From: Cyrtodaria siliqua
Lineage: Eukaryota; Mollusca; Bivalvia; Adapedonta; Hiatellidae
Assembly: GCA_037043455.1 (NCBI GenBank)
Contig: JAWPHD010001421.1
Span: forward strand, 248,001 to 312,000
Direction: 5' to 3'
Length of the DNA stretch: 64,000 nt
Shown here: in pieces, positions 43,883 to 53,369 of the stretch
How positions within the stretch are numbered: the first letter of the stretch is position 1
Layout: each line of letters begins with the position of its first letter
The notes under the pieces: model-generated
The model's input: the letters and a program-made list of their open reading frames with translations, nothing else
Database searches by the model: none
What the model was told of the DNA's origin: nothing
Position numbers and translations under genes: made by a program

Positions 43883-44194
43883 TTACTTTGAAAAGACTAA
43901 GTCATATGCATGATACCTATTTTTGTTGTTGTTTTTACATGGTTTCAATCCAAGTGGTCGAATATAATATGGTGGTTTAGCACTCTTCTCTAATTTATTT
44001 TTGAGATGATCAGGCGCCCATACTTCACCGTTGTCTAATAATGTCAATACCATGGATGGACCATATTCAGTATCTACTATTTTCGTATCTGTAATAGTGT
44101 ATATTTTATTTAGTTCCAAGTCTGTCCATTTCTTTGTGCTATTTTGATATTGCTCTTCGAGCAGTTCATCGAATCGTGCAGTTGTGATATCCAT
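43883..44194 (-). CDS. Small OB-like candidate ssDNA-binding protein, 103 residues
   Basis: The start MDITTARFDELLEEQ at 44194 is chosen over the upstream ATG at 44263, which would overlap the integrase start and lacks the leader. Strand-like segments LNKIYTITDTKIVDTEYG, SMVLTLL, EVWAPDHL and PPYYIRPLGLKP suggest a small five-stranded barrel. Proteins of this pattern recur in invertebrate Polinton-like elements in my recollection; single-stranded DNA binding is a reasonable guess for a protein-primed system but is unproven. Intact in both copies, with a divergent start against the integrase. Confidence 0.45.
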   Translation of the reverse strand: MDITTARFDELLEEQYQNSTKKWTDLELNKIYTITDTKIVDTEYGPSMVLTLLDNGEVWAPDHLKNKLEKSAKPPYYIRPLGLKPCKNNNKNRYHAYDLVFSK

Positions 44195-44238
44195 TTTTTC
44201 TTTATAGTTATATAAAGTTGAATCTTTAGTAGAAAAAA

Positions 44239-45153
44239 ATGGAAAAAATTTATTACAGCCCAAAAGGATTTTGGAGAGGTTACACAGCAGTTAAAAAATT
44301 AGCAAAAGAGGCTGGTGTTAGTGAAAAAAAGGCATTAGAATTTTTAAAGAAGCAAGCTGTGTGGCAGATTTATTTACCTGCGCCGAAGAAAATAATTAGA
44401 CCCAGGTTTGATGTTTCTGCTAAAAATGGAGTGCATCAAGCTGATTTGTTATTTTTACCGCATGATACTTTTGGGATTGGTCGTGGACGCAAGACATATA
44501 AATATGCATTGACTGTGGTTGATATTGCAAGTAGATACAAAGAAGCGGAGCCACTGACTTCCAAGGATAGCAAAGAAGTTGCTAAAGCATTTGAGAAAAT
44601 ATACAGTCGGCATCTGAAATATCCAAAGTTATTACAAGTGGATCCAGGCAGAGAATTTATGGGTGCAGTATCACAGTTGATGGCAAAACACAAAGTAAAT
44701 ATCAGACGAGGCAGAACAGAAATACACAGAGACCAAGCTTTAGTGGAAAGATTTAACAGAACATTAGCTGAAAGATTGTTTGGCTATCAGTATGCTAAGG
44801 AAATAGATTCGCAAAAACGTAATAGAGAATGGGTAAAGAGATTACCAGAAGTTGTTAAAGCCATAAATGCGGAGACAAAAAAGCCTCCTCCTGTTGAAAC
44901 AAAAATATTAAAAGATGATCCTATCTGTATAAATGCAAGTGTAAGATATTTATATCAACCCGGGGAACAAGAAGGTGGAAGACGCAGAGCAACTGATCCA
45001 ATGTGGAGTGTAGATATTCACAAAATTAAAAGTTATATGGTGACGCAAGGTATAAGAGTTTATTATTTGAAAGCACCAGCGCCACAGAGAGGATTTGTCA
45101 AAGAAGAATTACTTATTGTTCCTGCTGATACCCAAATTCATAAGTTTTTATAG
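44239..45153 (+). CDS. Retrovirus-like (rve) Polinton integrase, 304 residues (intact)
   Basis: Starts MEKIYYSPKGFWRGYTAV. The N-terminal helical region (1-60) is followed by an RNase H-fold core with catalytic residues D in GVHQADLLFLP (about 74), D in LLQVDPGREF (about 134) and E in ALVERFNRTL (about 169). The last two are separated by 34 residues. A C-terminal SH3-like region follows (WSVDIHKIKSYMV, VYYLKAPAP, GFVKEELLIV). It inserts the linear genome into host DNA with a 6-bp duplication, matching the TGAGTA duplication at this element. The 3' end overlaps the polymerase tail-to-tail by 16 bp. Almost identical to copy A apart from copy A's lesions. Confidence 0.9.
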   Translation: MEKIYYSPKGFWRGYTAVKKLAKEAGVSEKKALEFLKKQAVWQIYLPAPKKIIRPRFDVSAKNGVHQADLLFLPHDTFGIGRGRKTYKYALTVVDIASRYKEAEPLTSKDSKEVAKAFEKIYSRHLKYPKLLQVDPGREFMGAVSQLMAKHKVNIRRGRTEIHRDQALVERFNRTLAERLFGYQYAKEIDSQKRNREWVKRLPEVVKAINAETKKPPPVETKILKDDPICINASVRYLYQPGEQEGGRRRATDPMWSVDIHKIKSYMVTQGIRVYYLKAPAPQRGFVKEELLIVPADTQIHKFL

Positions 45154-48100
45154 AAACCATAAGCATCAGTTGTAATTCCATCATCCCGAATATATCTTTT
45201 TGTGTAAAATGGAGACAAAGTAACTTTGTTTACAGTCATGCTGTATATCTCATGCTTGATCGATCGTAGCATATTCATATTATGATTTGTTTTCTCCTTG
45301 TTGAGTAAGCAATTCTTGTAATGATCAAAACCAATATCCTCATTCAGCAAATATTTTTTTACACCCTTTGCTCTCTTGATAATAAACTTTTCAGTTACTT
45401 TGATAGAATATAACTTTGGCCTCAATCCAACATACTCAGCTATAGCAACACCAGTACATTCATCTTTCATTTTACCTAATACTTTTTTATTTGTATCATC
45501 ATGCATTGGATTGTCTTTAGGGTAATCGCTTAAATCATATTCATCTTTCATCTCAAGCATATCAGCATACACATCTTCAGTTTTTATATCAACAAGCAAA
45601 CTATCAGTATCTGTGTATAATAATTCACAATTGCTGCCATATCTTTTTTTTCAGTGTGTTGTAATACCAATCGTACATCATATACTTTGATAAATCTAAA
45701 ACAGACATTCCAACATAGATTGGTTTGTTTAAAGTTAATTTTGTTTTACGCATATGTATTGCAGATAACTCATCAGAAAATGTTATGCGTCGGTTAAAGT
45801 TTGGTTTAGATATTATTTTTCTTAACTTCTCATTTTCAGATCCATCAGTTCGAACTAATTTTATATCAGTGCGCTTACGCAGATTCTCCATTGTTTTTCC
45901 AAACACAGAGTTATTCATAAGTTTATAAAAGTCTGTTTCAAACTTTGATTTAGACTTTTTTCTAAATTCTGTATTCAGAATTATATATCCTTCCATCCAT
46001 GGCTTTTCGTTAAATTCCAGCACTCTATGCACTTGTTTTAATTTCATCCCCAAAGATAAATACAATTCTAAATTTTTATAATGTATTATGTATTTTTTCT
46101 TATCCATGAGATTTGGAACTAGCTGCTCTGTTAGAATATTCTTTTCCAATAAATCTGTTTGGTAAGGAGACAGCCATTCTTTTTTTACAGCTAACCTTTC
46201 TGGTGCAAGAGGATAGTTATTATGAGCATCATGAAGGTTTTTCGGGTATACCAAATCAACTTCTAGCATCTGACCTTTACCAGGTTTTGGCTTGTTAAAC
46301 TTTCCATTTTTATTTTTATTTTTCCAAACAAATCCTGAGTACGGAAGTGATTGACTCATTGCCCAGCCGTATAAATTATTTGCATCATAATACATTAAGA
46401 AATTCTTTTCTTGTTTGGAATTAAAACCAGCAACAAGTGGATTGTTAGCTTTGGCGTATCGTTTTGATGGCATACTAATTCCACCTCGTAATCCTTTTTC
46501 TACAAACAGATGCATATCAATGTCAGATAATAATTCTAATTCTATTTTTGAATATTTTAATAATGCATCCCAAGATAATCCTGGTGCTGTGTAATAATGT
46601 AAAGGATCAAGTCCGTATGAGTTCATACATGTTTTTCTAAAGTTCTGAAACACATCAGCTAGTAATGTTACATCCGCGGTTAGGTATAAATCATGATAAT
46701 CCCCAAGATTTTTACAATCAAAAACATTCCATATCTTTTGTGCATATTCGTAATCGTTTTGATTTATTGACTTACCTGCCAAGGTGCTATGAAACTTTTC
46801 TATTGGCGGTAATTCTGTTTCGTTGAATTTATCCATGCTATCCATGTATTCGTAAGGATAAACACCTTTTCTTAGAAATGGTGTTTTATGTTTTAGGTTG
46901 TGATAATCTTGCATGGTTTTGCAGTTAAACTCATTCCAGATTGTTTGGAGGTATTCGTAATAATCTGCAAAGGTAGTATCTTTATCGTTCAATCCTGCAC
47001 TTAGAAATGCAGTTGTGAACTTTTTAAGCGGTGGTAATTCTGTTGCTAAACTATTTTCATAATTATCAGGGTAGATAATTTCTCTCATGCATAATGTTTT
47101 ATTTATAAATTGTTCTTTGGTAATTTTGAAATCACACACAGGTGTGGCATCAACCAAGGTTGAAAGAGATGTGTTTGTGAATTGCAAACTGTCTAGAAAT
47201 ACAAGTTGCCCACATCCAAATGATATATACTTTTCTGCATTATTTGGGATGCATTTGATATTACCTTTCATTTGATGTATTTTTTGTATTATCAAATGGC
47301 TATCATAACCTTTGAGGTTGTGAAACATAATAGGGATGGATGTAATTCCTGGTTTTATTTTTAATTTCAAATTACAACTTTTATGTGCAGCACCTCTGTA
47401 ATTACCTGTGAAGTGACAATGATCTTTTACTTTATCATCTGTTATTTTTGTTTTGCAAATCCAACAGTCTATTGCTTTGGTATAATTGTCTCTATCTTCT
47501 GCAGTCATGATTATTGGTTTCGGATTTGCAAATATAGTATTGATAACTTTTCTTTCTTGCTCTAGCCATTTTAAAAATGTTTCAACTGTATCTTCACCTC
47601 TATAAATAACAGGTTTGGCTGCTTTACCATCATATCTAACAACTTGATATCCAAATCCACAAGCTTGATGTATACCTGTTATGTTTGTTTTATTACCCAG
47701 TTTATGAGATTGGGGTTTTATTATACTTTCAAAGTCAGCATAGATTACAAAAGGTACAGGCATTTGTTTGTGATGATTTTTAAATTTTGTAATTGTACCT
47801 TTCTTTGGCATTTCAATTCGGCTAGAGTTTTTATTAATACCGTTGCAGTCTTCTTTGTGTTTTTCAAGTAAGTTTTCTCTGGAAAATCCATGAAGGCAAC
47901 GATCACAGAAATAAGTTTTACCATGATGTTTGTTTTGGGTGTAAAGTAATCTGTTTATATCTTTGATTAGGCAGTAATGATATTTTGTTTTTATTTCTTT
48001 TTCTTTGGTTTTATTTTGGTTATAACTAGTGGGGTCGTAATTATCATCTATGATTCCTTCTTCATCAGTATCAACATCATCATCTTCAATAAAATCTTCA

Positions 48101-49116
48101 GATGCCAGTATCAGATTAATCCTTTTTATTTCTTTTGGCTGCTCTGCAATTCTAAATGGAAAAACAGATAACTTTTTACTTTTCCCAGATACTGTAAATC
48201 CATAAACATTAATAGCAAGATTGTTTTGAGTTTCTATCTTTGATATTTGTGAAATGGGAGTTGGAAAATCAACACCTTCCACTTTCAAATAATCTATGCT
48301 GGGATAACTTGAAACTCTGTCACTATTCTTTTTGGCTGGATGCAAAGCTGCATTTATAGCATAAAGAATACATTTGTCATTATAGTTTTTTATATTTATG
48401 ACTGCTTTTTTATTCTGTACTATCTTTGGCAAGGCAAAGTATGATGAGCCTTTTAGTGGTTCATACTTTGCAAAATTTAAATAAAGTGTAACACAATAAT
48501 CAACTTCTAATCCTGATGCTGTGTTTGTAAATCTTTCCAGACTTTCTTGTATATCAGCAGATGATTTTTCATATAACTCATCCAAATGCTCAGCTGATAA
48601 AAGTGTATTTTGGTCACTATGTAAAACAGCTAAAACATTTTGTCTTGTCGCACCATTGTCTTTGAATAATTCTGCGGTTAAACCTAACTGAAACTTTATT
48701 CCTTTCATATTTTTTAGCTCCTCGGTTATTTGTTTTGTTATTATAGATTTTTTATCTTGGAGCAGTTTCAGGGGATCTTTATAATCAGTAGCAGACATTT
48801 CATATGCTTTGAAATAACCACATTTGGGTTTGTCAACTAATTTCATTTCAGTTGTTTCTTTTTCAAATATTTTTGGTGCAGGTTTCTCAGGTTTCGACTT
48901 ACCAAGTTCATCAAGTTTTAATTTCTCAACTTGTAACTTTCTTTTTTCCTTATTGCGCTGTTTCTTAGCACGACGCCTTTTGTGTAAATTTTCCAATGCT
49001 TTATTTTGTTCTTTTGGAACTTCTTTAAGATTATCTATCATCTTTCGCAGCTGGTCATCATTGATAACTTTTTGTTTATGCAATGATATGATGTATTCAG
49101 TATCACTTAAACTCAT
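45138..49116 (-). pseudogene. Protein-primed family B DNA polymerase, copy B (one frameshift)
   Basis: 1163 residues are open from 49116, then a frame change in an eight-T tract (45644-45651; seven in copy A) separates the last 153 residues, which end at 45138. Features in order: lysine-rich N-terminus (55-80), unassigned region, a C2H2-like finger (YFCDRCLHGFS, about 400), exonuclease motif I (YADFESI, about 458), a Cys/His cluster (CWIC to DHCHFTGNYRGAAHKSCN, about 550-585), exonuclease II (HNLKGYDSH, about 600), duplicated modules (668-740 and 741-812), palm motif A (DANNLYGWAM, about 915), motif B (NNSVFGKTMEN, about 1075), then motif C (TDTDSLL) at the frame break. It replicates the genome from a protein primer. 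The frameshift could be genuine or a sequencing error. Confidence 0.85.
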
Positions 49117-49189
49117 TTTTGTAACGTATATATCTGTAAATTGTTTTTTTAAAACAAATAAAAATTAATAATAATAACAAGAAAAGTAA

Positions 49190-49459
49190 ATGGAGAATAT
49201 TATTTGCCAGTTTGTTAAAATTGGTAATCATGACCTGTGTAAAAAAAATGCAGTAAAAGATTCATGTTATTGTAATACACATAAATTCAGAACAAAGGAT
49301 ACAAAAGTAAGACTTTGTATAAGATGTAATAAAGGTACAACAGCAAGATATCAAGTATGTGTTGGTTGTGGTGCAGCATCTGTTAGAAAAAGTATAAATT
49401 ATTTTAACATGAAAAGGTACAATATTGAATGTGAAAGATTAAGAGGTATTGAAGTTTAA
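49190..49459 (+). CDS. Cysteine-rich zinc-finger protein, 89 residues
   Basis: Intact frame, the last gene before the right terminus, divergent from the polymerase with 73 bp between starts. Two metal-binding patterns are visible: C-x10-C-x8-C-x-C-x2-H in the first 31 residues (CQFVKIGNHDLCKK, SCYCNTH) and paired CxxC motifs (CIRC and CVGC, about residues 43-60). The tail is basic. It could bind nucleic acid as a regulator or terminus factor, which is inference. Copy A has no equivalent because its polymerase N-terminus runs into the terminal palindrome. Confidence 0.6.
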   Translation: MENIICQFVKIGNHDLCKKNAVKDSCYCNTHKFRTKDTKVRLCIRCNKGTTARYQVCVGCGAASVRKSINYFNMKRYNIECERLRGIEV

Positions 49460-49500
49460 AGTAGATTTTTGATAATAAAAAAGTTATAATATAAATAAGT

Positions 49501-49521
49501 AAATCAGCAGAATGCTGATTT
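49501..49521. repeat. Right subterminal hairpin
   Basis: AAATCAGCA-gaa-TGCTGATTT on the plus strand. It is the counterpart of 35033-35053, with stem bases changed on both sides so that pairing is kept. Confidence 0.8.
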
Positions 49522-49544
49522 ATTTGTGATGCATATCAAGTTGC

Positions 49545-49627
49545 ATATATAGATAAAATGGGAGCGTCTGGCTCAGGATCGAGCGCAGCGAGATCTCCGA
49601 GTCAGACGGCCCATTTTATCTATATAT
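49545..49627. repeat. Right terminal palindrome of copy B
   Basis: Perfect 18-bp arms (ATATATAGATAAAATGGG and its complement at 49610-49627) around an apex with an inner imperfect stem centred on GATCGAGCGCAGCGAGATC. The apex aligns with the left end, while the arms differ from it (ATAAAATGGG against GTAAATTGGG). Confidence 0.9.
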
Positions 49628-49633
49628 TGAGTA
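49628..49633. repeat. Target-site duplication TGAGTA, right
   Basis: Identical to 34935-34940. Confidence 0.75.
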
Positions 49634-49978
49634 GAACGTCTTGTTCGCCAACCTAATTGGATACTATTGGTATATCAATAGAGGTAAAAACAAACACCCA
49701 AATTATTGAGCAAATGTGCCTCAGACCCAATCGTGTAGACCACTGCGACCTCGCGCCAAGGAAAGAACGGACAAAACAACAGTTTGGACTCACCCTACCC
49801 TTGTCGTGTCTTGACTTGTCTTCCAAGCTGTGGCCGTGATCGTCGACAGTCGCCTTGATGGATCAGAGGGTGGGACACAATTCTAAAATAATAAGTAGAG
49901 ATTTAGTATATCATAATAAAGATCACTTATTGATTCTTTCCCTCCGTAGTCGCCCAAAATCCCACTTCTGACACCAGT
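49634..49978 (-). mobile_element. Gypsy 5' UTR start with primer-binding site
   Basis: On the minus strand, TGGTGTCAGAAGTGGG (complement of 49961-49976) lies two bases after the LTR end and is a typical tRNA-primer-binding site. The following 5' UTR is interrupted by copy B and resumes at 34934. The short plus-strand ORF at 49657 is not a gene. Confidence 0.65.
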
Positions 49979-52269
49979 TGTCACAGGATGACCTTAGTGG
50001 TTGGGCTAACTCAGGAAAGAATCAATGACGGTGAATGCATTTACATAAGTTTAATGCAACTTTTAAAATATGTTTAATATATATACAATTATTTAAAAAA
50101 ACAAGCGAATACACAAATGAACTATGAAAAGAATGTTCTCATGAACGTTTAAGACGTTCTTAGTATTGTTATAAATACTGAATGTATAAGACCCTAAAGT
50201 GTTGTTAAAGCTATAACAATGTTGATCTATGATCTAGCGCGATAACTGTGATGCGCGAGAGCTCATGAAGATGATGATGCGCGAATTCAATGGATGATTG
50301 TCATCAAATGCCTTCTGTAAGGGTTGATGACGCGATGTAATGATAGTTAACCTCCGCTGAGATCGTTGGTGATGTTCCTCCAGTGAGGACTGATGACGGG
50401 CCCACCTTGTGTCCCGGGGGTTGTCGTTAATAAAACCTGGCCATGCTGCGCAGGTACGGGGAACGTCTCCACCGCTCGTAAACGTTAATCGTGGAAGCTT
50501 AGCTCCACTCCGGAATATCCAAACCTGGATGGCTTACTCCAACCCTGGATGGCTTATATCCTGGATGGCTTAGGCTGTAATTATACATACGTTTTAGATG
50601 TCGGTCGACAAACATAACAATCTTGCATAATTATCATTACCCAAACAAATTATCATTCAATAAATATACGTAAGCTGTACTAATGATGAGTAGCAATGTA
50701 TACATATTTTACAACGCCATGTATACGCCATGTACGTCGCTGTTAATCAATGCCCCTAATACATGTAATGTAAACATGATCAAATCACTCGTATATTACA
50801 CTCACTGAGCTATGCATGCACGCATGTCAACTAATGACCACATTATACAACGCTATGCATACGCGTCGAACATTTATCCTAGTCACTCATCTCATTGTTA
50901 ACTAATGTTAACAATCGTGTTTTACAATCACTGAGTTATACGCCAACGTTAACTAATGCCCCTATTATCCACTGTTATCAAATTAATATTGTTTTACAAT
51001 TAATGATCAATTACAATAATTACATCTAATAAAGTAACTTCAAAATCATATGCTAGTCTAAAGTTAATGTTTGAGAAACATCAATGCTAACCGGATGTCG
51101 TAACCGCCAAACAAGATGGCGCCGCCCACTGAATACAAATGTATGATAAAAGTTTGAGAAAATAAATACTAACCACATGTTGCCTGCAAATTTTGCCGTC
51201 CAATCTCTGTTCCAACAAAGTAACTTTCAATCAATCCCGACAAGAGCTAGAAGACAATGGGTTTTATAGCAAGCATAATTATCATTACCCAAACAAATTA
51301 TCATTCAATAAATATACGTAAGCTGTACTAATGATGAGTAGCAATGTATACATATTTTACAACGCCATGTATACGCCATGTACGTCGCTGTTAATCAATG
51401 CCCCTAATACATGTAATGTAAACATGATCAAATCACTCGTATATTACACTCACTGAGCTATGCATGCACGCATGTCAACTAATGACCACATTATACAACG
51501 CTATGCATACGCGTCGAACATTTATCCTAGTCACTCATCTCATTGTTAACTAATGTTAACAATCGTGTTTTACAATCACTGAGTTATACGCCAACGTTAA
51601 CTAATGCCCCTATTATCCACTGTTATCAAATTAATATTGTTTTACAATTAATGATCAATTACAATAATTACATCTAATAAAGTAACTTCAAAATCATATG
51701 CTAGTCTAAAGTTAATGTTTGAGAAACATCAATGCTAACCGGATGTCGTAACCGCCAAACAAGATGGCGCCGCCCACTGAATACAATTGTATGATAAAAG
51801 TTTGAGAAAATAAATACTAACCACATGTTGCCTGCAAATTTTGCCGTCCAATCTCTGTTCCAACAAAGTAACTTTCAATCAATCCCGACAAGAGCTAGAA
51901 GACAATGGGTTTTATAGCAAACATTACGCCCAAAACATTATTTCCCCCGTTCAGTCCGTGACAAACGTGGCTAAATCTGCAGTATTGAATCTACACGAGA
52001 GGCCCCTTATACAATTTTGCCGTTTAAGGAAGATAGACCTATACGTTTACATGCATTAGCACAAAACTAAACTTATGACACGGCCTCTCTGGCGGCCACT
52101 TAAAATGTGCACGCTTTTACGTGTTACATGAATAGATCATGAATATTGTGCAATTGTTTCAACTCGAACAATATATTTGGGTGTAACCGACAACTTACAA
52201 GAGCTATGTACGATCAATACGCTCTACCCGTGACATTTTGTGACACTTTGTGTCTATCCTGTTGTCACA
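49979..52269 (-). repeat. Gypsy LTR, about 2.3 kb, with an internal 648-bp tandem duplication
   Basis: On the minus strand it starts TGTGACAACAGG (upper end 52269) and ends ATCCTGTGACA (lower end 49979), giving TG...CA borders, with the primer-binding site directly after. Integrase sequence lies upstream and gag downstream, so it is shared by a pol end and a gag start. Boundaries are inferred from these borders; no second LTR is present in the window for comparison. Confidence 0.55.
50625..51920. repeat. 648-bp tandem duplication inside the LTR
   Basis: GCATAATTATCATTACCC starts at 50625 and again at 51273. The two units are almost identical by eye; one visible difference is GAATACAAATG against GAATACAATTG. 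This indicates a recent duplication. Confidence 0.9.
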
Positions 52270-52329
52270 GCGATTCCTGAGCCGCAGTCTGTACGCCAAC
52301 TCTAACCGGTTCTTAAGATTCCCGACCTA

Positions 52330-53040
52330 ACCTGTAGCTGACGACTCATCGGACTTGCTGGGATCATGTAGACCAAGGAATGCGTATATCGCGAGTCTAG
52401 GATGGCGGCCTAACATGAGATAGAAAGGCGTAAACCCCGTAGACTCATGACGAGTACAATTTTACGCATGTACCATTGGGGCTACATACTCCTTCCGTCT
52501 CTGTTTCTGAGGCTCTTGAAGTGTTCCAAGCATGTTGCATAACGTATAGTTGAATCGCTCTGTCATCCCGTTTCCCATAGAGTGATAAGGGGTGTTTTTC
52601 GTCTTTTGAACACCAGCAATCTTATTCCATAGGAGACGTTGTGAGTATTGACACTAAATTCGCGGTTCGGTTGGTTGATGATGTTTTCCTACTAATGCAG
52701 TTAGCGCATGTCTGTACACGTCTGGCAATGTCGGACTCAAGACCGAGCCAATAGAATCGAGCCTTAAACAGCGAAATGGTTCTTACTCGAAATGGTTCCT
52801 TTTCGGCCTTGGTGACCCATATCCCAATGTAGTGCTGAAAAAACCAGATCCTTGTAAACTTCCGGTAATATAAGTTGATGTACAGGCCCTGCGGACTGGT
52901 TGACCTTTCTGTACAAGATACCACTGACTAGCACCAACTGATTCCTGTGCCTGAGTAGCTGTTGAACTAAAGGGGATTCTAAGCTTCTTCACGGCACGTC
53001 AGTCTTTGTCTTGCTATTCTCAGTTGGCTCCTCTGGTGAC
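52330..53040 (-). pseudogene. Gypsy integrase fragment
   Basis: Read on the minus strand: a zinc-binding and adjoining region (ARFYWLGLESDIARRVQTC followed by ANC, in 52622-52924), then in other frames YHSMGNGMTERFN (about 52560-52600), typical of Gypsy integrase cores, and a [17 protein letters not shown] end near 52390. Several frame changes and stops are present. Part of the catalytic core between these blocks seems missing. It ends shortly before the LTR, as integrase does in Ty3/Gypsy elements. Confidence 0.6.
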
Positions 53041-53128
53041 CAACTCCTAAACACATTAGCTTTTTGAAGCTGACATAGCATAGCCCGTGGTGGAATTGTT
53101 AACAATCTCGACGAAATGCTGCAAACGC

Positions 53129-53200
53129 TCCCCCTCAAGAACTCGAACCCAGGGTCTTTGGTTTACCGTACCAGCGCTCTAACCACTGAGCTATCGAGGA
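53129..53200 (-). repeat. tRNA-like element 1 (SINE or tRNA pseudogene)
   Basis: The minus strand reads TCCTCGATAGCTCAGTGG (acceptor start plus A box) and GGGTTCGAG (B box), with a partly paired anticodon arm (TGGTACGGTAAACCA). Position 33 is not U and the acceptor and T stems have mismatches, so it is not a normal tRNA gene. Confidence 0.55.
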
Positions 53201-53369
53201 CACACAGTTAGGAATCGATTATTCACCATTTACCTGTACCCGGTTACATACACCCCCACCCGACTGAACTTCGTTCTTGAATTTCTAATTATACATGAGA
53301 ACCATTGCTGGTGTTTCTCTGGATGATCCCAGACGAGTCCCGAAATATATCAGGTGGTGAAAAAATCGT

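Larger units (their letters stand above)
34941..49627. mobile_element. Polinton/Maverick-like element, copy B (complete, 14,687 bp)
   Basis: It is bounded by TGAGTA duplications and by palindromic ends. Gene order, left to right: membrane-hairpin protein (-), 165-aa protein (-), penton-like protein (-), TM-anchored protein (+), coiled-coil membrane protein (-), MCP (+), ATPase (+), 124-aa membrane protein (-), four small genes (+), OB-like protein (-), integrase (+), protein-primed polymerase (-), zinc-finger protein (+). It carries the defining Polinton set except a recognisable maturation protease. Five genes have a premature stop or frameshift (35405, 36650, MCP at about 40393 and 40448, 43741, polymerase near 45644). 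It inserted into the 5' UTR of a Gypsy element on the minus strand. Confidence 0.9.

Noticed and set aside
45644..45651. Programmed frameshift in the polymerase T-tract
   Set aside because: Copy A has one T fewer and no conserved slippery or pairing context is evident, so a simple homopolymer indel or sequencing error is more likely; it would need reads to settle.
49657..49839. 60-aa plus-strand frame between Polinton and LTR
   Set aside because: It is antisense to the Gypsy 5' UTR near the primer-binding site and has no domain.
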